Source: Nocardioides humi
GTDB taxonomy: Bacteria; Actinomycetota; Actinomycetes; Propionibacteriales; Nocardioidaceae
Assembly (NCBI RefSeq): GCF_006494775.1
Contig: NZ_CP041146.1
Coordinates: 5,884,501 to 5,948,500, forward strand
Reading direction: 5' to 3'
Length of the DNA stretch: 64,000 bases
A program made the position numbers and the translations under genes. Position 1 is the first letter of the stretch. Each line of letters begins with the position of its first letter. Below the pieces are notes generated by a model. It was not told the DNA's origin and ran no database searches. It saw nothing but the letters and a program-made list of their open reading frames with translations. Positions 54,801-62,168 of the stretch are shown here, in pieces.

Positions 54801-56193
54801 TGGTCGACCGGACGATGGTGCTGTGGTGCCCGGACTGGTCGGTCACGGCCGGCCTGCTGGAGCGGGCGGACGGCGAGGGCGGCGTCGACGCGGCGGCGCC
54901 GGCGGCCGTCCTGTCCGGCAACAAGGTCCTGGTGTGCAACGCCGCCGCCCGGACCGAGGGCGTACGCCGCGGGCAGCGGCGCCGGGACGCGCAGGCGCGC
55001 TGCCCTGACGTGGTGCTGCTCGCCGCCAACCCCGACCGCGACGCCCGGTGGTTCGAGCCGGTGCTGACGACGGTCGAGGCGCTCCGGCCCGGGGTGGCCC
55101 CCTGCGGCCGGGGCTGCTCGCCGTCCCCGCTCCCGGTCGCTACTTCGCCCGGCCCGGCGTCGACGGCGAGGAGGCCGCCGCGGCGGTGCTCGCCGAGCAC
55201 CTCGCCCGGGTCGGGGTGTGGGACAGCCGGTTCGGCGCGGCCGACGACCTCTACACCGCCGAGCGGGCCGCCCGCCACGCCGCGCCGCAGGCGTGCCTGT
55301 CCATCGCGTCGGGGGGATCGGCGGAGTTCCTGCGCGGCCTGCCCGTGACCGTGCTCGCCGACGACGGTCCCGAGGGGGCCGAGCTCTCCGGGCTGCTGCG
55401 ACGGCTCGGGCTGAGGCTGCTCGGCGACTTCGCCGGGCTCGGGGCGAGCGAGGTCGCCAACCGGTTCGGCGGCTACGGCACCGACGTGTGGCGCCGGGTG
55501 CAGGGGCGCGAGGACACCCGGCTCGCCTCCCGCACCCCGCCGCCCGAGCTGGCCTGCGAGATCGCCTTCGAGCCGCCGCTCGACTCCGCCGAGGCGGTCA
55601 CCTTCAGCGTCCGGACCACCGCCGAGCGGTTCGTCGCCGGGCTGGCCGACCGGCAGCTGGTCGCGACGTCGGTCCGGATCGAGGCGGAGCTCGAGGCCGG
55701 CGTCTCCGCCCGGACCTGGCTGCACCCGCGCTGCTTCACCTCCCGCGACCTGGTCGACCGGGTGCACTGGCAGCTCCAGGCGGGGCTGGCGTCCTCGGGC
55801 CTGCGCAGCCGCAAGTCCACCGGGGAGGCGATCACCTCCGCCGTCACCCTCGTCCGCTTCCTGCCCGACGTCGTCGAGCCGGCCGGCGACCACGCCGACG
55901 GGCTGTGGGGCGGCGGCGCGGAGGAGCAGGTGGTCCGCGGCGTCGCCCGGGTCCAGGCGATGGTCGGGTACGACGCCGTCCGGGTCCCGGTGCTCCAGGG
56001 CGGGCGCGGTGCGGCGGACCGGCAGGCGCTGGTGCCCTGGGGCGAGCGCCCGGTCGGCCTGCGTCCCGTCGAGCGGCCCTGGCCCGGCCGGATCCCCGGG
56101 CCGGCGCCGAGCCGGGTCTTCGCCGCGCCTCTCGAGGCGGAGGTCGTCGACGAGGCCTCGGTCGCCGTGGCGGTCACCCCCGCGGCCTGGTGA
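54800..56193 (+). CDS. imuB: ImuB (Y-family polymerase homologue), frameshifted
   Basis: ImuB is a catalytically degenerate Y-family polymerase that links DnaE2 to the sliding clamp in SOS mutagenesis. The N-terminus has LWCPDWSVTAGLL, VLSGNKVLVCNAAARTEGVRRGQRRRDAQARCPDVVLL, and the rest has PLRPGLLAVPAPGRYFARPGVDGEEAAAAVLAEHLA, LLRRLGLRLLGDFAGLGASEVANRFGGYG and a finger/little-finger region. The two parts are in different frames; one C added to the run at 55098-55102 joins them into about 464 residues. It overlaps imuA' and the small gene after it. Confidence 0.87.
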
Positions 56194-56414
56194 CCGGCGA
56201 GCCGTGGCGGGTGCGCATCGGCCGGCACTGGTGCCCCGTCGCCTCCTGGGCCGGGCCGTGGCCGGTCGACGAGGGCTGGTGGCTGGACACCGCGGGCGCG
56301 CCCGCCGAGCCGGACCGTGCGGCGCGGTTCCAGGTGGTCGGCGTGGACGGCCGGGCCTGGCTGCTGTGCTGGCGCGCCCCCGGCAGCTGGGAGGTGGAGG
56401 CGGCCTACGACTGA
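56190..56414 (+). CDS. DUF6504-like small protein of the mutasome operon
   Basis: The 74-residue protein is Trp-rich (GEPWRVRIGRHWCPVASWAGPWPVDEGWWLD ... GRAWLLCWRAPGSWEVEAAYD). Proteins of this kind (DUF6504 type) are recurrently found after imuB in actinobacteria, but no function is known to me. The GTG at 56190 overlaps the imuB stop (GTGA), so it is translated with the SOS genes. It may be a subunit or regulator of the mutasome. Confidence 0.8.
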   Translation: MTGEPWRVRIGRHWCPVASWAGPWPVDEGWWLDTAGAPAEPDRAARFQVVGVDGRAWLLCWRAPGSWEVEAAYD

Positions 56415-56442
56415 CCGGTCCCGGACCTCGGCGAACGCAAGC

Positions 56443-57744
56443 TCAGAGGTAGTGGCCGGCAGCCTCGGCGGCCGGCCGCCAGCGCCCCTCCCGTGCCTGC
56501 GTGAGCAGCGCCTCGGTCGTCACCGCGTCCCGCGTCGCGAGCACCGTGGCCCGGACCAGCTCCTTCAGGTCGGCGCCGGTCGCGCCGTCGGTCGCGCGCG
56601 CCAGGGTGGCCAGGTCGAGCTCGGTCTCGCACCAGGCGAGGTAGCGCTCGAGGATCGCGAGCCTGCCCTCGACGCCCGGCGCCTCCATCCGGATGACCGT
56701 GTCGAAGCGCGAGGAGCGGCGGGCCGCCTTGTCGATCTTGCGGTGGTCGTTCGTGGACGCGATGACCACGACGCCGCTGCGGTCGGCCAGCCCGCCGTCC
56801 ATCACGTTGAGGAACTCGCGCAGCCGGTGCGGGTCGGTCTGCCCGCGCTCGCCCGCGATCAGGTCCAGGTCGTCCATCAGGATCAGGCAGGGGGCCAGGT
56901 CCGCGGCAAGCTCGAACAGCTCGGTGAGGTAGTGCTCGGTGACGTAGGTGCCCGGCACCAGCACGGTCGCCGTACCCCGCAGCTCGCGGGCGACCACGGT
57001 GCCGAGCTGGGTCTTGCCCGTGCCGGGCGGACCGACCAGGAGCAGGCCCGTGCTCGTGCCCAGCCCACGGCTCTGGAGGTCGTCGGCGAGCTCCAGCACC
57101 CGGTGCACGCCGCGGTCGACGGTGCGCCAGACCGACGGGTCGAGCTTGAGCAGGTCGCGCGAGGCCGCTGGCGGGGTCCAGCGCTCGAGGACCAGGCCCC
57201 GGCTCCCGCTGGCGACCCGGTAGGTCCCCTGTCGGTACGGCGAGTCGGCCGTGCGGCAGCGGCGGAGGAAGGAGTCCAGCAGGTCGGTCAGGACGTCCGC
57301 GTCCTCACCGCGGCCCATCAGCTCGACCTCGCTCCCGCACCGTTCGGACACCAGCCGGATCACGACCGGTACGCCGGCGAGCGTGCCCGCAGGGAGCACG
57401 ACGGTGACCGAGCTGAAGGCGCGGACGTCGCCGGCCGCGCCCGGCACCGTCTCGGACAGCGCCGGACGGGACGGGAAGGCGCCGCGGTGCTCCACGCTCC
57501 AGCGTGCCTGCGCGCGGAAGAGCCAGTGGCCCACGGAGTGCGCCACGGGGGGATCCAGGGCCTCGGTGAGCACGACCAGGTCGGCGACATCGATGCCGAG
57601 CCGCGCGGCGGCGTCGTCGTACGGCGACGGCTGGGTCTCCTCCCGCCGCTCGAACTCGCGGTCGATGGCGGTGGCGAGCAGCCGAAGGGCAGGCGCGGGC
57701 GCCTCCGCGAGGAGGTCGAGCGCGTTGAGGTCGGTGCTGGACAC
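56443..57744 (-). CDS. AAA+ ATPase of the CDC48/FtsH-like group
   Basis: The 433-residue protein has a divergent N-terminal region with an SSVTVVLPAGTLAGVPVVIRLV segment and a C-terminal AAA domain: Walker A GLLLVGPPGTGKTQLG, Walker B PCLILMDDLDLIAGERG, sensor 1 VVVIASTNDHRKID and RRSSRFDTVIRMEAPGVEGRL with the arginine finger, then a lid with LARATDGATGADLKELVRA. It is a stand-alone remodelling ATPase; no partner is evident. The GTG at 57744 is chosen because the region upstream has no better start. It converges with DUF6504. Confidence 0.8.
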   Translation of the reverse strand: MSSTDLNALDLLAEAPAPALRLLATAIDREFERREETQPSPYDDAAARLGIDVADLVVLTEALDPPVAHSVGHWLFRAQARWSVEHRGAFPSRPALSETVPGAAGDVRAFSSVTVVLPAGTLAGVPVVIRLVSERCGSEVELMGRGEDADVLTDLLDSFLRRCRTADSPYRQGTYRVASGSRGLVLERWTPPAASRDLLKLDPSVWRTVDRGVHRVLELADDLQSRGLGTSTGLLLVGPPGTGKTQLGTVVARELRGTATVLVPGTYVTEHYLTELFELAADLAPCLILMDDLDLIAGERGQTDPHRLREFLNVMDGGLADRSGVVVIASTNDHRKIDKAARRSSRFDTVIRMEAPGVEGRLAILERYLAWCETELDLATLARATDGATGADLKELVRATVLATRDAVTTEALLTQAREGRWRPAAEAAGHYL

Positions 57745-57846
57745 AGTCGACCAGTGTGCGGTGGCGAGCGGGCCCCGCGCCACTGGATATCCGGGGTGGC
57801 CGCGCCTACCCTGCAGAGGGAGGGCGGCGACGTCTGAAGGAGAGCC

Positions 57847-58356
57847 ATGGGACGCACGGGCAGGCCGGCTGACCTCATCGGGCGCAACCTGCGCGCCCTG
57901 CACGGCGCGCTCGAGCACAGCGTCACCATCCAGATGACCCGGCTGCAGGGGCTGATGGACGAGCTCGTCGCCCGCGGCTCGCTCACCCGGGCCGAGGCCG
58001 ACCACCTCCTCGGCCAGCTCGTCAGCACCGGCAAGGCGTACTCCCAGGCGCTGCTGCAGGTGCTCGACACCGTGCGCCAGGCCCCGAAGCTCCCCACCCA
58101 GCTGCTGCCGACCCAGCTCGTCCCGGGGCGCCGGAGGGCCGATGCGAGCCCCGAGCCCGACCCCGGCCCGCCGGTGCCCGACAACGTGGAGACGCTCGTC
58201 GTACCCGACCTCGACAGGCTCACCGTCCCCCAGGTGAGGGCCCGCCTGGCGGGCCTCGGCGCCGGCGACCTGCGGCGGGTCCAGGAGCGTGAGGTGGCGG
58301 GGAAGAACCGCAAGGGCGTGCTGGGCGAGATCGATCGGCTGCTGAAGGGCCTGTAA
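57847..58356 (+). CDS. Phasin-like (polyhydroxyalkanoate granule/regulator type) helical protein
   Basis: The 169-residue protein begins TGRPADLIGRNLRALHGALEHSVTIQMTRLQGLMDELVARGSLTRAEADHLLGQLVSTGKAYSQALLQVLDTV, a helical pattern with the L-x-E-L-x-x-x-G-x-L-T-x-x-E-A-x-x-L-L motif of PHA granule-associated regulator/phasin proteins. A Pro-rich linker (residues 100-120) leads to a C-terminal helix pair LTVPQVRARLAGLGAGDLRRVQEREVAGKNRKGVLGEIDRLLKGL. The ATG has GAAGGAG upstream. The role is inferred from the pattern only; no phaC is in the window. Confidence 0.55.
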   Translation: MGRTGRPADLIGRNLRALHGALEHSVTIQMTRLQGLMDELVARGSLTRAEADHLLGQLVSTGKAYSQALLQVLDTVRQAPKLPTQLLPTQLVPGRRRADASPEPDPGPPVPDNVETLVVPDLDRLTVPQVRARLAGLGAGDLRRVQEREVAGKNRKGVLGEIDRLLKGL

Positions 58357-58419
58357 CGAATCCGAACGTTCCAACGCTGTGTGAGAGGAAGCGGAGTGGG
58401 ACGTGAGGAGAGTGGGATC

Positions 58420-59814
58420 GTGCGGTTCTGGTGGGGTTCGTCGTCGGCTGTCAGCAGGCCCCGGGGGGTGGTCGCCGCGAGTGTGGCGATGCTCCTGGCG
58501 GTGGCGCTCCTGGTCGTGGGCCAGGGCGAGGCGAGCCGTGCCGACGCCGCTCCGGCAGCTCCGGCAGCAGCCGCCCCGGTCGCCGCGAAGAAGGCACCCG
58601 ACCCGACGTACGTCGTGACGCCGGGGATCGTCTTCAACCACCCGTTCAAGAAGACGAAGAAGAAGATGAAGATCCACCGCAAGATCAAGAAGGCGGTCAA
58701 GAACGTCCCCGCGGGGGAGACGATCCGGCTGATGACGTGGAACTTCGACTCGCCGAAGCTCGCGAACGTGTTCGTCAAGGCGCACAAGCGCGGTGTCTCG
58801 GTGCAGATCATCATGGCTCGCGGGCTTGCCCGGGGCCAAGGCCCAGGCGGCTCGTACAACGTCTTGAAGCGTGCGCTCGAGAAGGGCAACGCCGACCGGC
58901 CCAAGGCGCTGCGGAGCTGGATCCGCACGTGCTCCGCGACCTGTCGCGGCAAGGGCGGCGCGATGCACTCCAAGCTGATGCTGATCAGCCGCTCGGGCGC
59001 GACGAGCCACATCGCGATGCAGGGATCGGGCAACTTCACCGGCGCCGCGGCCGTCCAGCAGTTCAACGACTGGACCACCATCACGGAGAACCAGCCGCTC
59101 TACGACGGCTGGATGCTGATGTGGAAGCAGGCGAAGAAGGACAAGAACGTCAAGCCGCTGCGGTTCACGGTCCCCAGCACCACCACGCCGGGCGCCACCA
59201 TCACCTCGATGTTCGCGCCGCACCGGAAGAAGAAGGACCCGGCGCTGAAGGTGCTCAACAAGGTGCAGTGCTCCGGCGCCGCGAACACCTCGAACGGGCG
59301 TACCAAGGTCCGCGTCGCCAACGCGGTCTGGGGCGACCAGCGCGGGGTGAAGATCGCGAAGAAGGTCCGCAAGCTGCACAACGAGGGCTGCGACGTGCGG
59401 ATCGTGTTCATGATGATGCCGCTGAAGATCCGCAACATCCTCAAGGGCCTCCCGGCGAAGCAGATGGTCTACATCACCGGCGCGACGGCCAACAAGTTCA
59501 AGGACCGCTACGTCCACCTCAAGGGCCTGTCGGTCCAGGGCAACGTCAACGGGCGGGCGGACGGCAATGTCGTCCTCTCCAGCAGCGAGAACTGGACCCA
59601 GCTCGGCTGGCACTCCGACGAGCAGAACGTGATCTTCTGGGACGACGCGCCGCTGGCGGCGAAGTACGCCGACCGGGTCGACCTGATCTTCCGGCAGGCG
59701 CCGCGGAGCATCAACAACTACGTGAACTCCGCCGACCCGAACGGCCGGATCGTGCCCGGCACCGAGTTCCTCGGCCCGAAGGACTACCCGTTCCACGAGC
59801 TGGAGCTCGACTGA
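58420..59814 (+). CDS. Secreted phospholipase D-like protein
   Basis: The roughly 464-residue protein has a signal peptide (RGVVAASVAMLLAVALLVVGQGEASRADA) and an Ala/Pro linker. A Lys-rich PLD-like domain pair follows, with motif 1 MHSKLMLISRSG then GSGNFTGAAA, and motif 2 VHLKGLSVQG then LSSSENWTQLG. The usual Asp of HxKxxxxD is not seen in either half, so activity is uncertain. GTG 58420 is preferred, since GAGGAG lies 11 nt upstream and the longer reading from 58381 has no ribosome-binding site. A strong hairpin follows the stop. Confidence 0.82.
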   Translation: MRFWWGSSSAVSRPRGVVAASVAMLLAVALLVVGQGEASRADAAPAAPAAAAPVAAKKAPDPTYVVTPGIVFNHPFKKTKKKMKIHRKIKKAVKNVPAGETIRLMTWNFDSPKLANVFVKAHKRGVSVQIIMARGLARGQGPGGSYNVLKRALEKGNADRPKALRSWIRTCSATCRGKGGAMHSKLMLISRSGATSHIAMQGSGNFTGAAAVQQFNDWTTITENQPLYDGWMLMWKQAKKDKNVKPLRFTVPSTTTPGATITSMFAPHRKKKDPALKVLNKVQCSGAANTSNGRTKVRVANAVWGDQRGVKIAKKVRKLHNEGCDVRIVFMMMPLKIRNILKGLPAKQMVYITGATANKFKDRYVHLKGLSVQGNVNGRADGNVVLSSSENWTQLGWHSDEQNVIFWDDAPLAAKYADRVDLIFRQAPRSINNYVNSADPNGRIVPGTEFLGPKDYPFHELELD

Positions 59815-59824
59815 CGCGGAGCCG

Positions 59825-59855
59825 GACGCCCGGCGGCGCTCAGCCGCCGGGCGTC
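59825..59855. terminator. Bidirectional hairpin after the PLD-like gene
   Basis: GACGCCCGGCGGC and GCCGCCGGGCGTC form a perfect 13-bp stem with a 5-nt loop. It begins 11 nt after the PLD stop and covers the end of the small minus-strand gene at 59840, so it can act in both directions. No T-tract. Confidence 0.7.
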
Positions 59856-60022
59856 TGCGTGCTGTCGTGCCTCGTGCCCTCGGGGTCCTCGACGCGCTCG
59901 TCGGACTCCTCGAGGATCGCCTCGGCCTGGCTCTCGGGATCCTCGCTGCCGGCCTCCTGCTCCTCGGGCAGGAGCTCCGCGCGCTCCGCGATCCGCTCGT
60001 CGTCCCTCGGTGTCTGGCTCAT
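59840..60022 (-). CDS. Small acidic protein of unknown function
   Basis: The 60-residue product (MSQTPRDDERIAERAELLPEEQEAGSEDPESQAEAILEESDERVEDPEGTRHDSTQTPGG) is Glu/Asp-rich, probably helical or unstructured, and has no membrane segment or cysteine. A TACGAC hexamer 6 nt before the ATG (on its strand) fits the leaderless pattern weakly. No family is recognised; similar short acidic proteins are common in actinobacterial genomes. Confidence 0.55.
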   Translation of the reverse strand: MSQTPRDDERIAERAELLPEEQEAGSEDPESQAEAILEESDERVEDPEGTRHDSTQTPGG

Positions 60023-60075
60023 GCACGCGTCGTACCCGTCCCGGTGGGGGACAGACGTACGACGCCCTCGGCCCG

Positions 60076-60558
60076 TCAGTGCTCGAGCGACGGATCCCAG
60101 CGGTTGGCGATCAACCGGAAGCTCGGGGTGTCCGTCAGCGACGTCATCGCCTCGTAGATGCGCTCGTACCGGGTCGACGTGATCCGCCACGCACCGTCCG
60201 GGTCGCGCCGGTAGCCGTCGACGTAGTAGCCGCCGCCGCGGATCTGCACCGCGAGCTCGGGCACGATCACGGTGTCCTCGAACGCCCACGACCCCTGCGC
60301 GGTGTCGCCGTCGACGTCGATCTCGGGGTGGTTGGCGATGTGGATCGTGATGACCGACGGCCCGAGGTTCTGCTCCATGTACGCCACGACGTCCGCGCGG
60401 CTGTCGAAGTGCAGCGGCTCGCCCATCGCCTGCGTGCCGTAGCGGGCGGTGACGTCCGCGGCGAGGCAGTCGGCGTACTCCTCCCACTGCTTGAGGTCGA
60501 GCGTGCGGAAGTAGCGGTGCTTGAGGCGCTTGATCTCCTCGATCGCGACAAGGTCCAT
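60076..60558 (-). CDS. SnoaL/NTF2-fold protein with a KstR-type operator
   Basis: The 160-residue protein has IEEIKRLKHRYFRTLDLKQWEEYADCLAADVTARYG, HFDSRADVVAYMEQNLGPSVITIHIANHPEIDVDGDTAQGSWAFEDTVIVPE and YVDGYRRDPDGAWRITSTRYERI, the pattern of SnoaL-like/NTF2-fold proteins (a fold shared with ketosteroid isomerases and dehydratases). A palindromic KstR-type box lies 12 nt upstream of the ATG, so it is probably a steroid-regulon gene 23 kb from the hsa operon. The reaction is not known; isomerase or dehydratase activity on a steroid is a guess from the fold. Confidence 0.82.
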   Translation of the reverse strand: MDLVAIEEIKRLKHRYFRTLDLKQWEEYADCLAADVTARYGTQAMGEPLHFDSRADVVAYMEQNLGPSVITIHIANHPEIDVDGDTAQGSWAFEDTVIVPELAVQIRGGGYYVDGYRRDPDGAWRITSTRYERIYEAMTSLTDTPSFRLIANRWDPSLEH

Positions 60559-60569
60559 GGAGCGCACTG

Positions 60570-60583
60570 TAGAACGTGTTCTA
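60570..60583. promoter_or_regulatory. KstR-type operator upstream of the SnoaL-like gene
   Basis: TAGAACGTGTTCTA is a perfect 14-nt palindrome fitting TnnAACnnGTTnnA. It is 11 nt from the start at 60558 and 36 nt from the TraR/DksA-type gene start at 60619 on the other strand. Confidence 0.85.
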
Positions 60584-60618
60584 CCTCGGGTCGAGGGCTG
60601 TCGGCGGCGGCTGGCAGC

Positions 60619-60969
60619 ATGCGGCTGGTGGAGGGTGCTCGGGAGCGGCTGGAGGCGGAGCGGCGGGAGGCGCTGCGCCGGCTGGCGGGCCTGACCGGCG
60701 ACTTCGAGGAGGTCGTCGCGGCGTCGCGCGACACCAACGCCGACGACGAGCACGACCCGGAGGGCGCGACCATCGCCTTCGAGCGCTCCCAGCTGGCCAC
60801 GCTCGTGCTGCAGGCCCGAAGGCACCTGGCGGAGGTCGAGGCGGCGCTCGACCGCGTGGCCGCCGGGACCTACGGGACCTGCGAGCGGTGCGGCCGGCCG
60901 ATCGCGCCGGCCCGGCTCGAGGCCAGGCCGGCGGCGCGCTCCTGCATCGCCTGCGCCTCCGCGCGCTGA
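60619..60969 (+). CDS. TraR/DksA-family zinc-finger protein
   Basis: The 116-residue protein has a coiled-coil N-terminal part (ARERLEAERREALRRLAGLTGDFEEVVAASRDTNADDEHDPEGATIAFERSQLATLV) and a C-terminal C4 zinc finger: TCERCGRPIAPARLEARPAARSCIAC. This matches the TraR/DksA family that modulates RNA polymerase through its secondary channel, though many actinobacterial members are uncharacterised. The ATG is at 60619. It is divergent from the SnoaL-like gene across a 60-bp gap. Confidence 0.85.
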   Translation: MRLVEGARERLEAERREALRRLAGLTGDFEEVVAASRDTNADDEHDPEGATIAFERSQLATLVLQARRHLAEVEAALDRVAAGTYGTCERCGRPIAPARLEARPAARSCIACASAR

Positions 60970-61005
60970 CCGGCAGCCGTCCGGAGCGGCGCGTCAGGCA
61001 CCGTC

Positions 61006-61479
61006 TCAGGCGCCGTCGTACGCCGCCTGCAGCTCGGCGACGTCGATCTTGTGCATCTTCAGCATCGCTTGGCAGGCGGCCTGGTTGGCGGGCGTCGTGT
61101 AGTCGCCGCAGAGCTCCTCGAGCTCGCGGGGGATGACCTGCCAGGAGACGCCGTACCTGTCCTTGCACCAGCCGCACGGCCCGGGCTCGCCGCCGTCGGA
61201 GGTGAGGATCTCCCAGTAGCGGTCGACCTCCTCCTGGCCGTCGACGAGGAGGTAGAAGGAGAACGCCTCGTTGAGGTGGAACTCCGGGCCGGCGTTGAGG
61301 CCGATGACGTCGTGGCCGGCGACGGTGAACTCGACGACCTCGGCGACGGAGGTGCCGGGCTCGGTCCACGCCGTGACGACGCGGCCGACGGACGAGTCCG
61401 GGATGTGCTCGGCGTAGAACTTCGCCGCCTCGACGGCCTTGTCGTTGCCGAACCACAGATGGGTGCGTACCGATGCCAT
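61006..61479 (-). CDS. VOC-family protein (PhnB-like)
   Basis: The 157-residue protein has a vicinal oxygen chelate fold: RTHLWFGNDKAVEAAKFYAEHIPDSSVGRVV, EFTVAGHDVIGLNAGPEFHLNEAFSFYLLVDGQEEVDRYWEILTSDGGEPGPCGWCKDRYGVSWQVIPRELEELC and a C-terminal QAMLKMHKIDVAEL. It resembles the PhnB/3-demethylubiquinone methyltransferase-like group, whose substrates are mostly unknown. GGAGAT precedes the ATG. Confidence 0.83.
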   Translation of the reverse strand: MASVRTHLWFGNDKAVEAAKFYAEHIPDSSVGRVVTAWTEPGTSVAEVVEFTVAGHDVIGLNAGPEFHLNEAFSFYLLVDGQEEVDRYWEILTSDGGEPGPCGWCKDRYGVSWQVIPRELEELCGDYTTPANQAACQAMLKMHKIDVAELQAAYDGA

Positions 61480-61574
61480 GGGGATCTCCTGGTGCCCGAG
61501 GACCCTCCGGTCGAGGGTCGTTGCCAGGTACGACCGGGGGCGCGGCGACAACTCATCGCACCGGTCCCGCCTCC

Positions 61575-61970
61575 CTAGTCGAGACAGAACTCGTTGCCCT
61601 CGACGTCCTGCATGACCAGGCAGGCCTCGTTCTCGTCGTCGGCGGCCAGCAGGTGCAGCCGCCGCGCGCCGAGGGCCTCGAGGCGGGCGCCCTCCGCCTC
61701 GAGCACGGCGACCCGCTCGTCGCCGCTCAGGCCGACGCCGACGCGGACGTCGAGGTGGACCCGGTTCTTCACCGTCTTGGGCTCGGGCACCCGCTGGAAG
61801 TACAGCCGCGGGCCGACGCCGCCGGGATCCTGGCAGGCCGCCCACGAGTCGTCGTCGGCGTCCGGTGGCGTCGGCGGGTCGACGTACCCGAGCACGGCCT
61901 TCCAGAAGCCGGCCACGGCGCGCGGGCTCGCGCAGTCGAAGGTCACCTGCACCTGTCTCACGTTCGCCAT
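61575..61970 (-). CDS. Glyoxalase/VOC-family protein
   Basis: The 131-residue protein shows VQVTFDCASPRAVAGFWKAVLGYVDPPTPP, SWAACQDPGGVGPRLYFQRVPEPKTVKNRVHLDVRVG and an end QDVEGNEFCLD, typical of glyoxalase-like single-domain VOC proteins of actinobacteria. The metal ligands HLD and NEF are visible; the substrate is unknown. The ATG at 61970 lies 6 nt after TACGCT on its strand (61977-61982), a leaderless start. Confidence 0.85.
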   Translation of the reverse strand: MANVRQVQVTFDCASPRAVAGFWKAVLGYVDPPTPPDADDDSWAACQDPGGVGPRLYFQRVPEPKTVKNRVHLDVRVGVGLSGDERVAVLEAEGARLEALGARRLHLLAADDENEACLVMQDVEGNEFCLD

Positions 61971-62094
61971 CGGGCCAGCGTAGGACGGGTGCCGTGTCGC
62001 AGACATCGGCGACGGCTCAGGGCTGCCGGTGGTGACATCCCACCGGGTGATCGCGGCGCCCGGCCTATGACGAGCAAGCGATCCGAGCTTGTCC

Positions 62095-62110
62095 TCGAAC
62101 ATCTGTTCGA
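62095..62110 (+). promoter_or_regulatory. LexA (SOS) box upstream of dnaE2
   Basis: TCGAACATCTGTTCGA is identical to the imuA' box, here inside an 18-nt palindrome CTCGAACATCTGTTCGAG. It touches TAGCGT (62112-62117), the probable -10. Confidence 0.92.
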
Positions 62111-62123
62111 GTAGCGTCGTTCC

Positions 62124-62162
62124 ATGGATCCGCTCCTCGTCCGCGTCCGCCGCCTCGCCTGA
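62124..62162 (+). CDS. Possible 12-codon leaderless upstream ORF before dnaE2
   Basis: ATG at 62124 lies exactly 6 nt after the -10-like TAGCGT (62112-62117), the spacing used by leaderless genes in this window. It encodes MDPLLVRVRRLA and stops at 62160-62162, 6 nt before the dnaE2 ATG. It may couple translation to dnaE2 or regulate it. It is too short to judge by codon use and could be chance. Confidence 0.4.
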   Translation: MDPLLVRVRRLA

Positions 62163-62168
62163 GCCGCC

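Noticed and set aside
56443..59796. A minus-strand open frame of 1117 codons
   Set aside because: Only the part from 57744 downward shows AAA motifs. The rest is the mirror of the PLD-like and phasin-like genes; GC-rich DNA keeps such frames open.
62067..62114. A 15-codon ORF (MTSKRSELVLEHLFE) across the dnaE2 LexA box
   Set aside because: It reads through the operator and lies upstream of the likely transcription start, so it would not be in the mRNA.
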